A stretch of DNA of 64,000 nucleotides from Clostridium sp. AF37-5 (GCF_003477605.1 NZ_QUDR01000014.1:1-64000); one strand, 5' to 3'; positions 43,130 to 52,226 are shown, counted from the first letter of the stretch. Notes: a model not told the origin generated them from the letters alone. Made by a program: numbers and translations.

Positions 43130-43215
43130 CAAAATCGTCATTTTTTTGCCACATTTTCCTGTTACATTTAATACAGTAGTTACTTTGTTGACTACTACTC
43201 CCACCCTATTATACG

Positions 43216-43256
43216 AAGAGGAACACCTAGTCTTTTGACTGGGTGTTCTTCTTTAT
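43216..43256 (+). terminator. terminator after the AraC-family gene
   Basis: A 17-bp stem (43216-43232 with 43237-43253, two G-T pairs) encloses a TTTT loop and ends in CTTTAT. It separates the regulator from the next gene. Confidence 0.8.
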
Positions 43257-43268
43257 GTAAAGAAAATC

Positions 43269-43297
43269 TTGCCAGTTTCCGCCAGATTTAGTATCAT
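43269..43297 (+). promoter_or_regulatory. promoter of the phospholipid synthase fusion gene
   Basis: TTGCCA (43269-43274), 17-bp spacer and TATCAT (43292-43297), 29 nt before the ATG. Confidence 0.65.
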
Positions 43298-43326
43298 AAA
43301 GGTAATGGCTTGAGAGGGGCGTTGAT

Positions 43327-45288
43327 ATGAAAAAAGAGTATTTTACAATTCCAAATCTAATGGGATATTTTCGGATTTTATTAATTCCTGTATTTTGTGT
43401 TTTATATTATCATTCGGAGAATGCTGGCTGCTTTTATGGGGCGGTTATTGTTCTATGTCTTTCGTTTTTGTCGGATTTTTTTGACGGGAAAATAGCAAGA
43501 CACTTTCATCAGGTGACCGAATGGGGAAAAATGTTAGACCCTATTGCGGACAAACTGACCCAAGCGGCACTTGCGATTATGTGTACCGTGCATTTCCCTG
43601 CGACCATCTGGTTGTTTTTATTATTTGCAGCAAAAGAAATTTATATGGGGCTGATGGGATTACTTGTGATTCGAAAGAAAAATCAGGTTTTTGGTGCCAA
43701 GCGGTTTGGAAAAATTGGTACGGCAGGCTTGGATTTTGGAATTTTAGCACTTATTTTATTCCCCGGCATGCCTCTTTTAGTATCGAATTTATTGATTCTG
43801 GTATTGATGATTTTAATGGTTGTTACCTGGATTTTGTATCTTCGGTTCCATATCGAATTACTCACAGATAAAACGTTTGGAAAAATAAAAAAACGTTATA
43901 AAGCAGTGGGTGTGGCAGGTGTTTTTCTCTATCTGATTTTGGGAGCGGCACTTCCATATCTGAACCAGCCAAAAGTGAGTGAAGAATATAAAAAAGAATT
44001 TGCAAATAAAGTTTTTGCATCGGAAAACTCGGCAGGAGACCGCGTGATGCTCATTGAAGATAATGGGGAGGCATTGGCGGAAAGAATTCGAATGCTTGAG
44101 CATGCAAAACAATCCATTGTTTTATCCACGTTTGATTTTCATTCGGATATCAGCGGGAAAAAGATGTTGGCTGCCTTGTGGGCAGCGGCAGAACGCGGCG
44201 TCAAGGTGAAAATTTTGGCGGATGGCTGCAATTCATGGCTCCGTATGACGGGAAATGCCTATTTTTATGCACTTGCTTCCCATGAAAATGTGACGATAAA
44301 AACGTATAATCCGGTCAATCCCCTGTTACCGTTTCGCGCGATGAGCCGGATGCATGATAAGTATGTGATTGTTGATGATTCTTTGTATCTGCTAGGAGGA
44401 AGAAATGTCTATGATTCTTTCCTTGGAGTGCAGGAAGGACCTAAAAATTATGACAGGGATGTTTTAGTTTACCACGAAGGAGAAAAAGAAGGCTCCATTT
44501 ATCAGGTAAAAGCCTATTTTGAAGCAATCTGGAATGATTCGTTGTGTAAGGCATGGAATGATAACCATTTGCTTTGGTTAATTCCCGGTGTAAAAAGGGC
44601 AGCGCAGGAACTGGAAAAACAGTACATTTCTATGAAAAAACAGGAACCTGGATGGTTTCAAAACATATCATATCAAGAAAAAACAGTGGTGGCAAATCGG
44701 ATTACACTGCTCTCGAACCCGACTTGCCTTTACAGCAAAGAACCGCAGGTGTTTTATGGTTTGTGCGAACTGATGAAGCAGGCCAAAAAAGAAGTTATCT
44801 GGCACACACCGTATATTATCAATAATGATTATATGTATGGTGAAATTGCAAAGATAGCCAAAGAGGTCCCTGAATTTACCATTATGACAAATTCAGTGAA
44901 AAATAACGGAAATCCGTTTGGCTCCGTGGATTATGCACTTCACAAGGATGAGGTGTTAAAGATGGGGGCGAAAGTGCTTGAGTACCACGGTGGTGTTTCT
45001 TACCACGGAAAGAGTGCGGTGATTGATGACAGACTTGCAATTGTCGGTTCTTTTAACATGGATATGAAGAGTGCTTATCAGGATACGGAGTTGATGCTGG
45101 TGATTGACAGCAGGCCTTTGTGTGAGATATTGAAAAAAAGTTTTACTTCCTATCAAGAAGAAGCGGATGCAGCAGACGGTACAGTGGACAGTAAAGAGGA
45201 ACTTTTTGATGATACAACAGGTGCGTTAAAAAAAGTTTCCAACTATGTAATCTCAAAGCTGAATCCGTATTTGCGATATTTGTTCTGA
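43327..45288 (+). CDS. CDP-alcohol phosphatidyltransferase fused to phospholipase D-type cardiolipin synthase
   Basis: 653 aa. Residues 1-180 are a PgsA-like CDP-alcohol phosphatidyltransferase with the full motif D50-F-F-D53-G-K-I-A-R58, then G67-x3-D71-x3-D75, in about six membrane segments. After a further segment (GVFLYLILGAALPYLNQ), residues about 235-640 form a two-HKD phospholipase D protein: RMHDKYVIVDD (H343, K345, D350) and YHGKSAVIDDR (H560, K562, D567). The parts would make phosphatidylglycerophosphate and cardiolipin respectively, at the membrane. No frameshift or stop separates them. It starts at ATG 43327 behind GAGAGGGG and is a single-gene unit. Confidence 0.88.
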   Translation: MKKEYFTIPNLMGYFRILLIPVFCVLYYHSENAGCFYGAVIVLCLSFLSDFFDGKIARHFHQVTEWGKMLDPIADKLTQAALAIMCTVHFPATIWLFLLFAAKEIYMGLMGLLVIRKKNQVFGAKRFGKIGTAGLDFGILALILFPGMPLLVSNLLILVLMILMVVTWILYLRFHIELLTDKTFGKIKKRYKAVGVAGVFLYLILGAALPYLNQPKVSEEYKKEFANKVFASENSAGDRVMLIEDNGEALAERIRMLEHAKQSIVLSTFDFHSDISGKKMLAALWAAAERGVKVKILADGCNSWLRMTGNAYFYALASHENVTIKTYNPVNPLLPFRAMSRMHDKYVIVDDSLYLLGGRNVYDSFLGVQEGPKNYDRDVLVYHEGEKEGSIYQVKAYFEAIWNDSLCKAWNDNHLLWLIPGVKRAAQELEKQYISMKKQEPGWFQNISYQEKTVVANRITLLSNPTCLYSKEPQVFYGLCELMKQAKKEVIWHTPYIINNDYMYGEIAKIAKEVPEFTIMTNSVKNNGNPFGSVDYALHKDEVLKMGAKVLEYHGGVSYHGKSAVIDDRLAIVGSFNMDMKSAYQDTELMLVIDSRPLCEILKKSFTSYQEEADAADGTVDSKEELFDDTTGALKKVSNYVISKLNPYLRYLF

Positions 45289-45295
45289 TAATTTG

Positions 45296-45324
45296 TTGAA
45301 AAATTTGTAGAAATGGTGTATGAT
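45296..45324 (+). promoter_or_regulatory. asd-pyr operon promoter
   Basis: TTGAAA (45296-45301), 17-bp spacer and TATGAT (45319-45324). An in-frame ATG at 45313 lies inside it, which confirms the later asd start. No PyrR-type attenuator sequence was recognised in the 34-nt leader. Confidence 0.75.
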
Positions 45325-45357
45325 AAGGTGGACTATGAAAAAGTATGGAGGAATATC

Positions 45358-46443
45358 ATGAGCGACAAGTTAAAAGTAGGTATCCTTGGCGGTACCGGTA
45401 TGGTAGGCCAGCGTTTTATTTCGCTGTTGGAGAATCACCCTTGGTTTGAAGTAACAACAATTGCAGCAAGTCCAAGAAGTGCGGGGAAAACATATGAAGA
45501 GGCAGTAGGCGGCCGCTGGAAAATGCAGAAACCGATGCCGGAAGCGGTAAAAAATATAGTTGTAAAAAATGTAAATGACATTGAGGCAGTCAGCAGCGAA
45601 GTTGATTTTGTTTTTAGTGCCGTAGATATGACAAAAGAAGAAATCAAAAAGATTGAAGAAGATTATGCAAAAACCGAGACACCGGTTGTTTCTAACAACA
45701 GTGCACACCGCTGGACACCGGATGTTCCGATGATTGTACCGGAAGTAAATCCGGAGCATTTAGAGGTTATCGAGAGCCAGAAAAAACGTCTGGGAACCAA
45801 GAGAGGTTTTATCTGTGTAAAACCAAACTGTTCAATCCAGAGTTATGCACCGGCACTTACCGCATGGAGAAAGTTTGAGCCGACACTTGTTGTCGCTACG
45901 ACTTATCAGGCAATTTCCGGAGCAGGAAAGACATTTAAAGACTGGCCGGAGATGGAGCATAATATTATTCCGTATATTGGCGGCGAAGAAGAAAAGAGTG
46001 AGCAGGAGCCGCTTCGTATTTGGGGTAAAGTGGAGAATGGACAGATTGTAAAAGCGGATGGCCCATTGATTACAAGCCAGTGTATCCGTGTACCGGTACT
46101 GGATGGACATACGGCTGCGGTATTTGTTAATTTTAAACAGAAACCAACGAAAGAAGAGCTGATTCAGGCACTTGTTGAGTTTAAGGGTGCACCTCAGGAA
46201 TTGGGATTGCCAAATGCACCAAAGCAGTTCATTCAGTATTTAGAAGAGGATGACCGTCCACAGGTTGCTTTGGATGTAAATTATGAAAATGGATTTGGCG
46301 TTAGTATCGGACGTCTTCGAAAAGACGCATATTTTGACTGGAAATTTGTGGGACTTTCTCATAATACCGTACGTGGTGCAGCAGGTGGTGCTGTGCTGAT
46401 GGCGGAACTTTTGAAAGCCAAAGGATATATAACAGCTAAATAA
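45358..46443 (+). CDS. asd: aspartate-semialdehyde dehydrogenase
   Basis: 361 aa from ATG 45358 behind ATGGAGGA. The NADP-binding motif is GILGGTGMVGQRF, the catalytic cysteine is in VKPNCSIQSYAPAL, and the substrate-binding HTAAVFVNF and LSHNTVRGAAGGAVL regions match the longer, archaeal/fungal-like class of about 360 residues. It reduces aspartyl phosphate to the semialdehyde, leading to lysine/diaminopimelate, threonine and methionine. It heads an operon that continues into pyrimidine genes, an arrangement that couples two aspartate-consuming routes. Confidence 0.94.
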   Translation: MSDKLKVGILGGTGMVGQRFISLLENHPWFEVTTIAASPRSAGKTYEEAVGGRWKMQKPMPEAVKNIVVKNVNDIEAVSSEVDFVFSAVDMTKEEIKKIEEDYAKTETPVVSNNSAHRWTPDVPMIVPEVNPEHLEVIESQKKRLGTKRGFICVKPNCSIQSYAPALTAWRKFEPTLVVATTYQAISGAGKTFKDWPEMEHNIIPYIGGEEEKSEQEPLRIWGKVENGQIVKADGPLITSQCIRVPVLDGHTAAVFVNFKQKPTKEELIQALVEFKGAPQELGLPNAPKQFIQYLEEDDRPQVALDVNYENGFGVSIGRLRKDAYFDWKFVGLSHNTVRGAAGGAVLMAELLKAKGYITAK

Positions 46444-46463
46444 ATTGGGAAAGGATGATGGGA

Positions 46464-46919
46464 ATGAGTAAATTTCGTGTGCTGGTCAAAGGAATTGTGC
46501 AGTATCAGGATTCTTATTTAGCAGTGGAGCGCTGGTATGATGACCGTATTTTTGACCCTTATCAGTGGGAATTTATTGATGGGGAGATGGAATTCGGAGA
46601 GACACCGGAAAAAGCAGTAGAGCGCATTGTGGCGGAAAAAACAGGAGTGGCTGTTCAGGTAAATAAGCCACTGTACACCTGGGGATTTACCGCAGGTGAG
46701 ATTTGTACATGTGGAATTGCTTTTCTGTGTGATGCACAGATGGATGAAGTGATTTTGGCAGAGGAACTTCGTGACAGTAAGTGGGTTCCAAAAAGCGAAA
46801 TTGCTCAGGTAATCACCAATCAGGCAGTTGTTAAAGATATCGAGAAGGCGGGTCTGACAAGTAGTTTTGACCTGGATGATTTTGGAAAGGTGGATTTGTT
46901 TATTGAACCTATGGATTAA
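46464..46919 (+). CDS. NUDIX-fold protein with degenerate catalytic box
   Basis: 151 aa; ATG 46464 has AAGG at the right distance. The Nudix box region reads G40-x5-E46-x7-R54-I-V-A-E58-K-T-G61: the invariant Gly, Glu and Arg are present, but the RE pair is R-I and the EE pair is E-K, so two of the metal-binding acidic residues are missing. Intact members hydrolyse nucleoside diphosphate derivatives; this one may be inactive or use other ligands. Its last 17 nt overlap pyrC, so it is translated with the pyrimidine genes. Confidence 0.75.
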   Translation: MSKFRVLVKGIVQYQDSYLAVERWYDDRIFDPYQWEFIDGEMEFGETPEKAVERIVAEKTGVAVQVNKPLYTWGFTAGEICTCGIAFLCDAQMDEVILAEELRDSKWVPKSEIAQVITNQAVVKDIEKAGLTSSFDLDDFGKVDLFIEPMD

Positions 46920-48189
46920 GAATGGACATGTTTTAGACCCTGCCAATCATCTGGATGAAGTGTGTGATGTATATGTGAAAGAGGGAAAGGTTGCCTGTGT
47001 TGGCAGCCTTTCGTCGGATAAAATTCCAGACGAATGTACGGTGATTGATGCAGAAGGAAAATACGTGATGCCGGGACTTGTTGATTTGCATGTGCACCTA
47101 AGAGAACCCGGTTTTGAGTACAAGGAAACAATTTATTCCGGTACGCACGCGATGGCAAAGGGCGGTTTTACAGCGGTTTGTCCGATGCCAAATACAAAGC
47201 CTGTGATAGATTCTCCGGCAATGATTGAAAAAATTCTTAAGATTGCCAAAACAGACAGTCCGATTCGTGTTTATCCTGTTGGGGCTGTTACGAAAGGGCA
47301 GCTTGGCGAGGAAATGACGGATATTGCCGGTATGGTAAAAGCAGGAGCAAAAGCAATTAGCGAAGATGGCAAGTCCGTGATGAATGCCGAAATTTACCGT
47401 GAAGCGATGAAAGAAGCAAAAAAAGCAGGAATTCCGGTGCTTGCCCATTGCGAAGATAAAAACATGGTAGGCCACGGAGCAATGAATGCCGGGGAAAAAG
47501 CCAAAGAACTTGGAATCTGCGGAATCACCAATGCGGTAGAAGATGTGATTGTGGCAAGAGATATTCTTCTTGCGAAAGAAACCGGAGTTCATCTTCATTT
47601 GTGTCACTGTTCAACAAAAGACAGTGTAAAAATGGTTCGTATTGCAAAAAAGGATGGCGTCAGTGTATCAGCAGAAGTATGTCCACATCATTTTGCAATG
47701 ACAGAGGATGAAATCGCAGGAGACGATGCGAATTATAAAATGAATCCACCACTGCGAAGTGCTGCGGATGTAGAAGCTTTGGTGGATGGTTTAGCGGATG
47801 GCACGATGGAAGCAATTTCTACGGACCATGCGCCACACGGCGAAGAAGAAAAGAAACAGTCGATTGCAAAGGCACCGTTTGGAATTGTTGGTTCAGAAAC
47901 GGCATATGCACTTTCTGTGACACATCTTGTGAAGACGGGAAAATTAACTCCGTTTCAGTTAGTTGAAAAAATGAGTACGAATCCATGCCGGATTCTTTCG
48001 GTACCAGGCGGAACACTTTCTGTGGGGGCACCGGCGGACATTACAATTGCGGATATGGATTCAGAATATGTGATTGATAAGAATACCTTTTTATCAAAAG
48101 GTAAGAACACACCATTTGACGGAGCAAAAGTCAATGGTCGTGTGTATTATACGATTGTAGGCGGAAACATTGTTTATCAATATGAATAA
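46903..48189 (+). CDS. pyrC: dihydroorotase (class I)
   Basis: 428 aa from TTG 46903, which has AAAGGTGG nine bases upstream and gives the family N-terminus (LWIKNGHVLDPANHLDEV). Zinc motifs are DLHVHLREPG near residue 60 and VLAHCED, with LCHCSTKDSV and the catalytic Asp in STDHAPHGEE. It closes carbamoyl-aspartate to dihydroorotate. The start lies inside the nudix gene, and the stop abuts the pyrF ribosome site. Aspartate transcarbamoylase genes are not in the window. Confidence 0.94.
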   Translation: MNLWIKNGHVLDPANHLDEVCDVYVKEGKVACVGSLSSDKIPDECTVIDAEGKYVMPGLVDLHVHLREPGFEYKETIYSGTHAMAKGGFTAVCPMPNTKPVIDSPAMIEKILKIAKTDSPIRVYPVGAVTKGQLGEEMTDIAGMVKAGAKAISEDGKSVMNAEIYREAMKEAKKAGIPVLAHCEDKNMVGHGAMNAGEKAKELGICGITNAVEDVIVARDILLAKETGVHLHLCHCSTKDSVKMVRIAKKDGVSVSAEVCPHHFAMTEDEIAGDDANYKMNPPLRSAADVEALVDGLADGTMEAISTDHAPHGEEEKKQSIAKAPFGIVGSETAYALSVTHLVKTGKLTPFQLVEKMSTNPCRILSVPGGTLSVGAPADITIADMDSEYVIDKNTFLSKGKNTPFDGAKVNGRVYYTIVGGNIVYQYE

Positions 48190-48201
48190 ATGGAGGACAC
48201 C

Positions 48202-49122
48202 ATGATTGATCAATTAGTTGAAAAAATTAAAAAGACAAAGGCACCGGTTGTTGTTGGATTAGACCCTATGCTTTCTTATATTCCGGAATGGATTTTAAAA
48301 GATGCCATTTCAAAATATGGAGAGACCATGGAGGCGGCCGGAGAAGCGATTTGGGTATATAACAAAGGAATCGTGGATGCGGTTTATGATTTGATTCCGG
48401 CTGTAAAACCTCAGATTGCCATGTATGAGCAGTTTGGAATTCCGGGACTTGTGGCTTTTCAGAAAACAGTAAATTACTGCAAAGAAAAGGGACTGGTTGT
48501 TATCGGTGATGTGAAACGTGGCGATATTGGTTCGACTTCAACGGCTTACGCAAATGCTCATTTGGGCAGTGTGACCGTTGGGACTACCGTTTGCCGTGGC
48601 TTTGATGAGGATATAATTACGGTCAATCCGTATCTTGGTACCGATGGTGTGAAACCATTTGTTGATGTCTGCAAAGAGGAAAAGAAGGGTATTTTTGTTT
48701 TGGTAAAGACTTCAAATCCATCTTCCGGCGAATTTCAGGATAAGTTAATCGATGGAAAACCATTGTATGAGTTAGTTGGTGAACATGTGGCAAAATGGGG
48801 CGAAGATTGTGTTGGCTCCTGCGGTTACAGCGAGGTAGGTGCGGTTGTTGGTGCTACTTATCCGGAAATGGGTAAAGTGCTTCGTAATATTATGCCAAAA
48901 AGTTATATTCTGGTGCCGGGTTATGGTGCACAGGGAGGAACAGCAGATTCTCTTCGTCCATACTTCAATGAAGATGGACTTGGCGCAATTGTAAATTCAT
49001 CCCGTGGTATTATTTGTGCTTACAAACAGGAGAAGTATGCTTCATTTGGTGAGAAAAATTATGCCGATGCTTCTCGTCAGGCAGTAATTGACATGATTGA
49101 GGATATTAACCGTATTTTCTAA
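48202..49122 (+). CDS. pyrF: orotidine 5'-phosphate decarboxylase (type 2)
   Basis: 306 aa from ATG 48202. The ATG at 48190 overlaps the GGAGG that serves the real start. It has the substrate motif VVGLDPMLSYIPEW and the catalytic DxKxxD in GDVKRGDIGSTS. The extra length and LVPGYGAQGGTADSL mark the longer class of OMP decarboxylases. It converts OMP to UMP, the last step of the pathway. It overlaps the open frame of pyrK at its stop. Confidence 0.94.
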   Translation: MIDQLVEKIKKTKAPVVVGLDPMLSYIPEWILKDAISKYGETMEAAGEAIWVYNKGIVDAVYDLIPAVKPQIAMYEQFGIPGLVAFQKTVNYCKEKGLVVIGDVKRGDIGSTSTAYANAHLGSVTVGTTVCRGFDEDIITVNPYLGTDGVKPFVDVCKEEKKGIFVLVKTSNPSSGEFQDKLIDGKPLYELVGEHVAKWGEDCVGSCGYSEVGAVVGATYPEMGKVLRNIMPKSYILVPGYGAQGGTADSLRPYFNEDGLGAIVNSSRGIICAYKQEKYASFGEKNYADASRQAVIDMIEDINRIF

Positions 49123-49157
49123 TGATTTTAGAAAATAGTTTTGGAAAGGAAATGATG

Positions 49158-49940
49158 ATGGCAAAGATACAGTGTATGGCAAAGGTAACGGAAGTTTCTG
49201 TTCTTGCAGAGGGGATTGTATCCATGTGGCTGTCGGCTTCGGGAGTTGCGAAATCGGCAAAACCGGGACAGTTTATTTCGCTGTACTGCGATAATTCGGA
49301 TACACTTCTTCCACGTCCGATAAGTCTTTGTGAAGTGAATCAAAAAGATGGTCTTCTCCGCATTGTATTTCGCATTGTTGGTGCGGGAACAAAGGAATTT
49401 GCGGCGAAAGAAAAGGATGATGAAATCCGGATTCTCGGACCTTTGGGAAATGGATTTCCATTGGATGCTTGTGAAAAAGACAAGACGGCAGTGTTAATTG
49501 GTGGTGGAATTGGAATTCCGCCGCTTTTGGAACTTGCAAAGCAATTGCCTTGCAAAACAACGGTGGTGGTTGGCTACCGAAATGCCGATGCTTTTTTGCG
49601 GGAAGAATTGGAAGAGGCGGCAGACCGTGTTGTAATTGCTTCAGATGATGGCAGTATAGGAATAAAAGGAACCGTTTTGGATGCCATGGAAGCAGAAGGT
49701 GTGACCGGAGACTGTATTTTTTCCTGTGGACCAACGCCGATGCTTCGCGGTGTGAAACAATGGGCTTTTGAAAAACAGATTCCGGCGTGGATTTCAATGG
49801 AAGAAAAGATGGCGTGCGGTATTGGTGCCTGTCTTGCCTGTGTATGTGAGTCAAAGGAAATCGACTCACATTCAAAAGTGAAAAATAAACGTATCTGTAA
49901 AGATGGTCCGGTCTTTTTATCGACAGACATTGAGTTATAA
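49158..49940 (+). CDS. pyrK: dihydroorotate dehydrogenase electron-transfer subunit
   Basis: 260 aa. ATG 49158 follows AAAGGAA at normal spacing; ATGs at 49152 and 49155 are possible. The FAD/NAD-binding reductase fold shows PRPISLCEV, GPLGNGFPL and FSCGPTPML. The C-terminal 2Fe-2S site has Cys in ACGIGACLACVC and a later Cys in RICKDGPVF. It passes electrons from the PyrD flavin to NAD+, so this organism uses the class 1B, NAD-linked dihydroorotate dehydrogenase. It is directly followed by pyrD. Confidence 0.94.
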   Translation: MAKIQCMAKVTEVSVLAEGIVSMWLSASGVAKSAKPGQFISLYCDNSDTLLPRPISLCEVNQKDGLLRIVFRIVGAGTKEFAAKEKDDEIRILGPLGNGFPLDACEKDKTAVLIGGGIGIPPLLELAKQLPCKTTVVVGYRNADAFLREELEEAADRVVIASDDGSIGIKGTVLDAMEAEGVTGDCIFSCGPTPMLRGVKQWAFEKQIPAWISMEEKMACGIGACLACVCESKEIDSHSKVKNKRICKDGPVFLSTDIEL

Positions 49941-49951
49941 GGAGGAGGAAA

Positions 49952-50860
49952 ATGAGCAAACAGTTAGAAGTAAATTTCGCGGGAATCACGTTTCCAAATC
50001 CAATAACGACGGCGTCCGGTACATTTGGCTCCGGACTCGAATACAGTGAATTTGTGGATTTGAAGAAACTTGGTGCCGTGACGACAAAGGGTGTTGCCAA
50101 TGTGCCGTGGTCCGGAAATCCGACACCGCGTATTGTGGAAACCCACGGCGGTATGCTCAATGCTATTGGGCTTCAGAATCCGGGAATTGATACTTTGATT
50201 GCACGTGATTTGCCATATCTGCATGAACATGGTGCACATATTATCGTAAATGTGTGCGGACGTTCCAAAGAGGATTATGTGGAGGTGGTTGAGCGTCTTG
50301 CGGATGAAGATGTGGATATGTTAGAGATTAATATTTCCTGTCCGAATGTAAAGGCAGGCGGGATTGCTTTTGGACAGAAACCGGAAATGGCGGAAGAAAT
50401 TACGAAAGCTGTGAAAGTAGTGGCAAAGCAGCCGATTGTTATGAAACTTAGTCCGAATGTCACGGATATTACAGAGATGGCAAAAGCGGTGGAAGCCGGA
50501 GGTGCAGATGGTGTTTCGCTGATTAATACGCTGACCGGTATGAAAATTGATGTAGCAAGAAAAACATTTGCTCTTGCCAATCAGACCGGCGGTATGTCCG
50601 GTCCATGCGTGAAACCGGTTGCAGTGCGGATGGTATATCAGGTGGCAAATGCTGTTTCCATTCCAGTCTTAGGAATGGGTGGTGTACAGAATACCGAGGA
50701 TGCTCTTGAATTTTTGATGGCAGGTGCTACCATGGTGGCAGTCGGTACGGCAAACTTTTTTAACCCGTATGTAACATCCCAGATTATTGATGGATTAGAG
50801 GAGTATGTAAAGAAGGAAAAACTTTCGAGTATCCGAGATATTATCGGATGTGTAAAATAG
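49952..50860 (+). CDS. pyrD: dihydroorotate dehydrogenase catalytic subunit (class 1B)
   Basis: 302 aa, start ATG 49952 behind AAGGAGGAGG. FMN/substrate motifs include FPNPITTASGTFGSGLEYSE, GGMLNAIGLQNPG and NISCPNVKAGG, which carries the class 1B catalytic cysteine; VLGMGGVQNTEDALEFLMAG binds the FMN phosphate. It oxidises dihydroorotate to orotate with electrons leaving through PyrK. An 18-bp palindrome follows before the aminotransferase gene. Confidence 0.95.
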   Translation: MSKQLEVNFAGITFPNPITTASGTFGSGLEYSEFVDLKKLGAVTTKGVANVPWSGNPTPRIVETHGGMLNAIGLQNPGIDTLIARDLPYLHEHGAHIIVNVCGRSKEDYVEVVERLADEDVDMLEINISCPNVKAGGIAFGQKPEMAEEITKAVKVVAKQPIVMKLSPNVTDITEMAKAVEAGGADGVSLINTLTGMKIDVARKTFALANQTGGMSGPCVKPVAVRMVYQVANAVSIPVLGMGGVQNTEDALEFLMAGATMVAVGTANFFNPYVTSQIIDGLEEYVKKEKLSSIRDIIGCVK

Positions 50861-50887
50861 TAAGAAATTAAGTTTAGATACAAAAGG

Positions 50888-50905
50888 AAGTGTTTCGAAA
50901 CACTT
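50888..50905. promoter_or_regulatory. 18-bp perfect palindrome in the pyrD-aminotransferase gap
   Basis: AAGTGTTTCGAAACACTT is exactly self-complementary and lies 27 nt before the aminotransferase ATG at 50932. With no loop it is a poor RNA hairpin, so a protein-binding site is more likely. It may allow separate control of the last two genes. Confidence 0.6.
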
Positions 50906-50931
50906 TGTTACACTTTAGAATGGAGGTCAAT

Positions 50932-52215
50932 ATGAAATCGTATATGCAGATGAGCAGGGAGGAACTCCTGTCATTGAAAGCTAGTCTGGAAGAAGAGTTT
51001 AAAACGGAAGAGGCGAAAGGGTTGTCTTTAAATATGGCACGTGGTAAGCCGGGAGCTTCTCAGCTTGCATTATCTATGCCGATGCTGGATGTGATTAACA
51101 GCAAATCTGACATGAAAACTTTATTAGGAAATGATACCAGAAACTATGGTGACTGGGATGGAATCGGAGAGTGCCGCCAGTTGTTAGCTGATATGATGGA
51201 AGTAAAAAAGGACAATGTAATTGTATGTGGAAATTCCAGCTTGAATATTATGTATGATACGGTTGCTCGTTCCATGATTCGTGGTGTGAATGGTTCAACT
51301 CCGTGGTGTAAACTGGATAAAGTTAAATTTTTGTGTCCGGTTCCCGGATATGACAGACATTTCAAAATTACGGAGTTATTTGGTATCGAGATGATTAACA
51401 TCCCGATGGATGAAAATGGTCCGGATATGGATTTAGTTGAAAAATATGTGAATAACGATGAGGCAGTAAAAGGTATCTGGTGTGTGCCAAAGTACTCTAA
51501 TCCGACTGGTATCACATACTCGGATGAGGTAGTAAAACGTTTTGCAAATCTTCATCCGAAAGCAGAAGATTTCCGTATCTTCTGGGATAATGCGTATTGT
51601 ATTCATCACATTTACGATGAAATTCATGACAAAATTCCAAACATTTTGGAGGAGTGTGAGAAAGCAGGAAATCCGGATATGGTTTACATGTTTGGTTCAA
51701 CTTCAAAGGTAAGTTTTCCTGGCTCCGGTGTTTCTGCAATTGCGACATCACTAGCTAATGTGGAATTTATCCGTCAGCACATGACTGTGCAGATTATCGG
51801 ACATGATAAGATTAACCAGCTTCGTCATGTAAGATTCTTTAAGGATATTGACGGTCTTAAAAATCATATGCAGAAGCATGCAGAAATTCTGCGTCCGAAG
51901 TTTGAGGCTGTTTTGCAGATTTTACAGGAAGAACTCAAGGGGCTTGAAATTGGTTCCTGGGTGAAACCGCGTGGTGGTTATTTCATTTCCTTTAATGCAA
52001 TGCATGGTTGTGCAAAAGCGATTGTTGATAAATGTAAGCAGCTTGGTGTAGTTCTTACGGGAGCAGGCGCTACCTATCCGTATGGAAAAGACCCGGAAGA
52101 TTCCAATATCCGAATCGCCCCTTCTTTCCCAACACCGGAAGAAATGGCAGAAGCAACAAAAATCTTTGTTCTTTGTGTCAAATTAGCATCCGTTGAAAAA
52201 CTGTTAAATGACTAG
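50932..52215 (+). CDS. class I pyridoxal-phosphate aminotransferase, aspartate-type (Ic subgroup)
   Basis: 427 aa from ATG 50932 behind ATGGAGG. It has LNMARGKPGASQLALSMPM, GNSSLNIMYDTVARSM, PKYSNPTGITYSDE, WDNAYCIHHIYD (PLP-binding Asp and Tyr) and the Schiff-base lysine in FGSTSKVSFPGSG. This pattern belongs to the longer Ic aspartate aminotransferases (PF12897), distinct from the common 390-residue AspC. It would interconvert oxaloacetate and aspartate with glutamate. Position inside a pyrimidine operon headed by asd suggests that it supplies aspartate for both routes. Confidence 0.85.
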   Translation: MKSYMQMSREELLSLKASLEEEFKTEEAKGLSLNMARGKPGASQLALSMPMLDVINSKSDMKTLLGNDTRNYGDWDGIGECRQLLADMMEVKKDNVIVCGNSSLNIMYDTVARSMIRGVNGSTPWCKLDKVKFLCPVPGYDRHFKITELFGIEMINIPMDENGPDMDLVEKYVNNDEAVKGIWCVPKYSNPTGITYSDEVVKRFANLHPKAEDFRIFWDNAYCIHHIYDEIHDKIPNILEECEKAGNPDMVYMFGSTSKVSFPGSGVSAIATSLANVEFIRQHMTVQIIGHDKINQLRHVRFFKDIDGLKNHMQKHAEILRPKFEAVLQILQEELKGLEIGSWVKPRGGYFISFNAMHGCAKAIVDKCKQLGVVLTGAGATYPYGKDPEDSNIRIAPSFPTPEEMAEATKIFVLCVKLASVEKLLND

Positions 52216-52226
52216 GAGGAACGAAA

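Noticed and set aside
43130..43215. Possible small RNA in the gap after the AraC gene
   Set aside because: Only a weak AGTAGT/ACTACT inverted repeat is present and no promoter fits; the strong hairpin that follows is explained as a terminator.
45313..45357. Upstream ATG of asd
   Set aside because: It lies between the -35 and -10 boxes of the promoter, and the later ATG has GGAGG.
49273..50160. 295-codon minus-strand frame over pyrK and pyrD
   Set aside because: It crosses two confident genes antisense, has no family motif, and is full of Pro/Ser/His runs typical of shadows.
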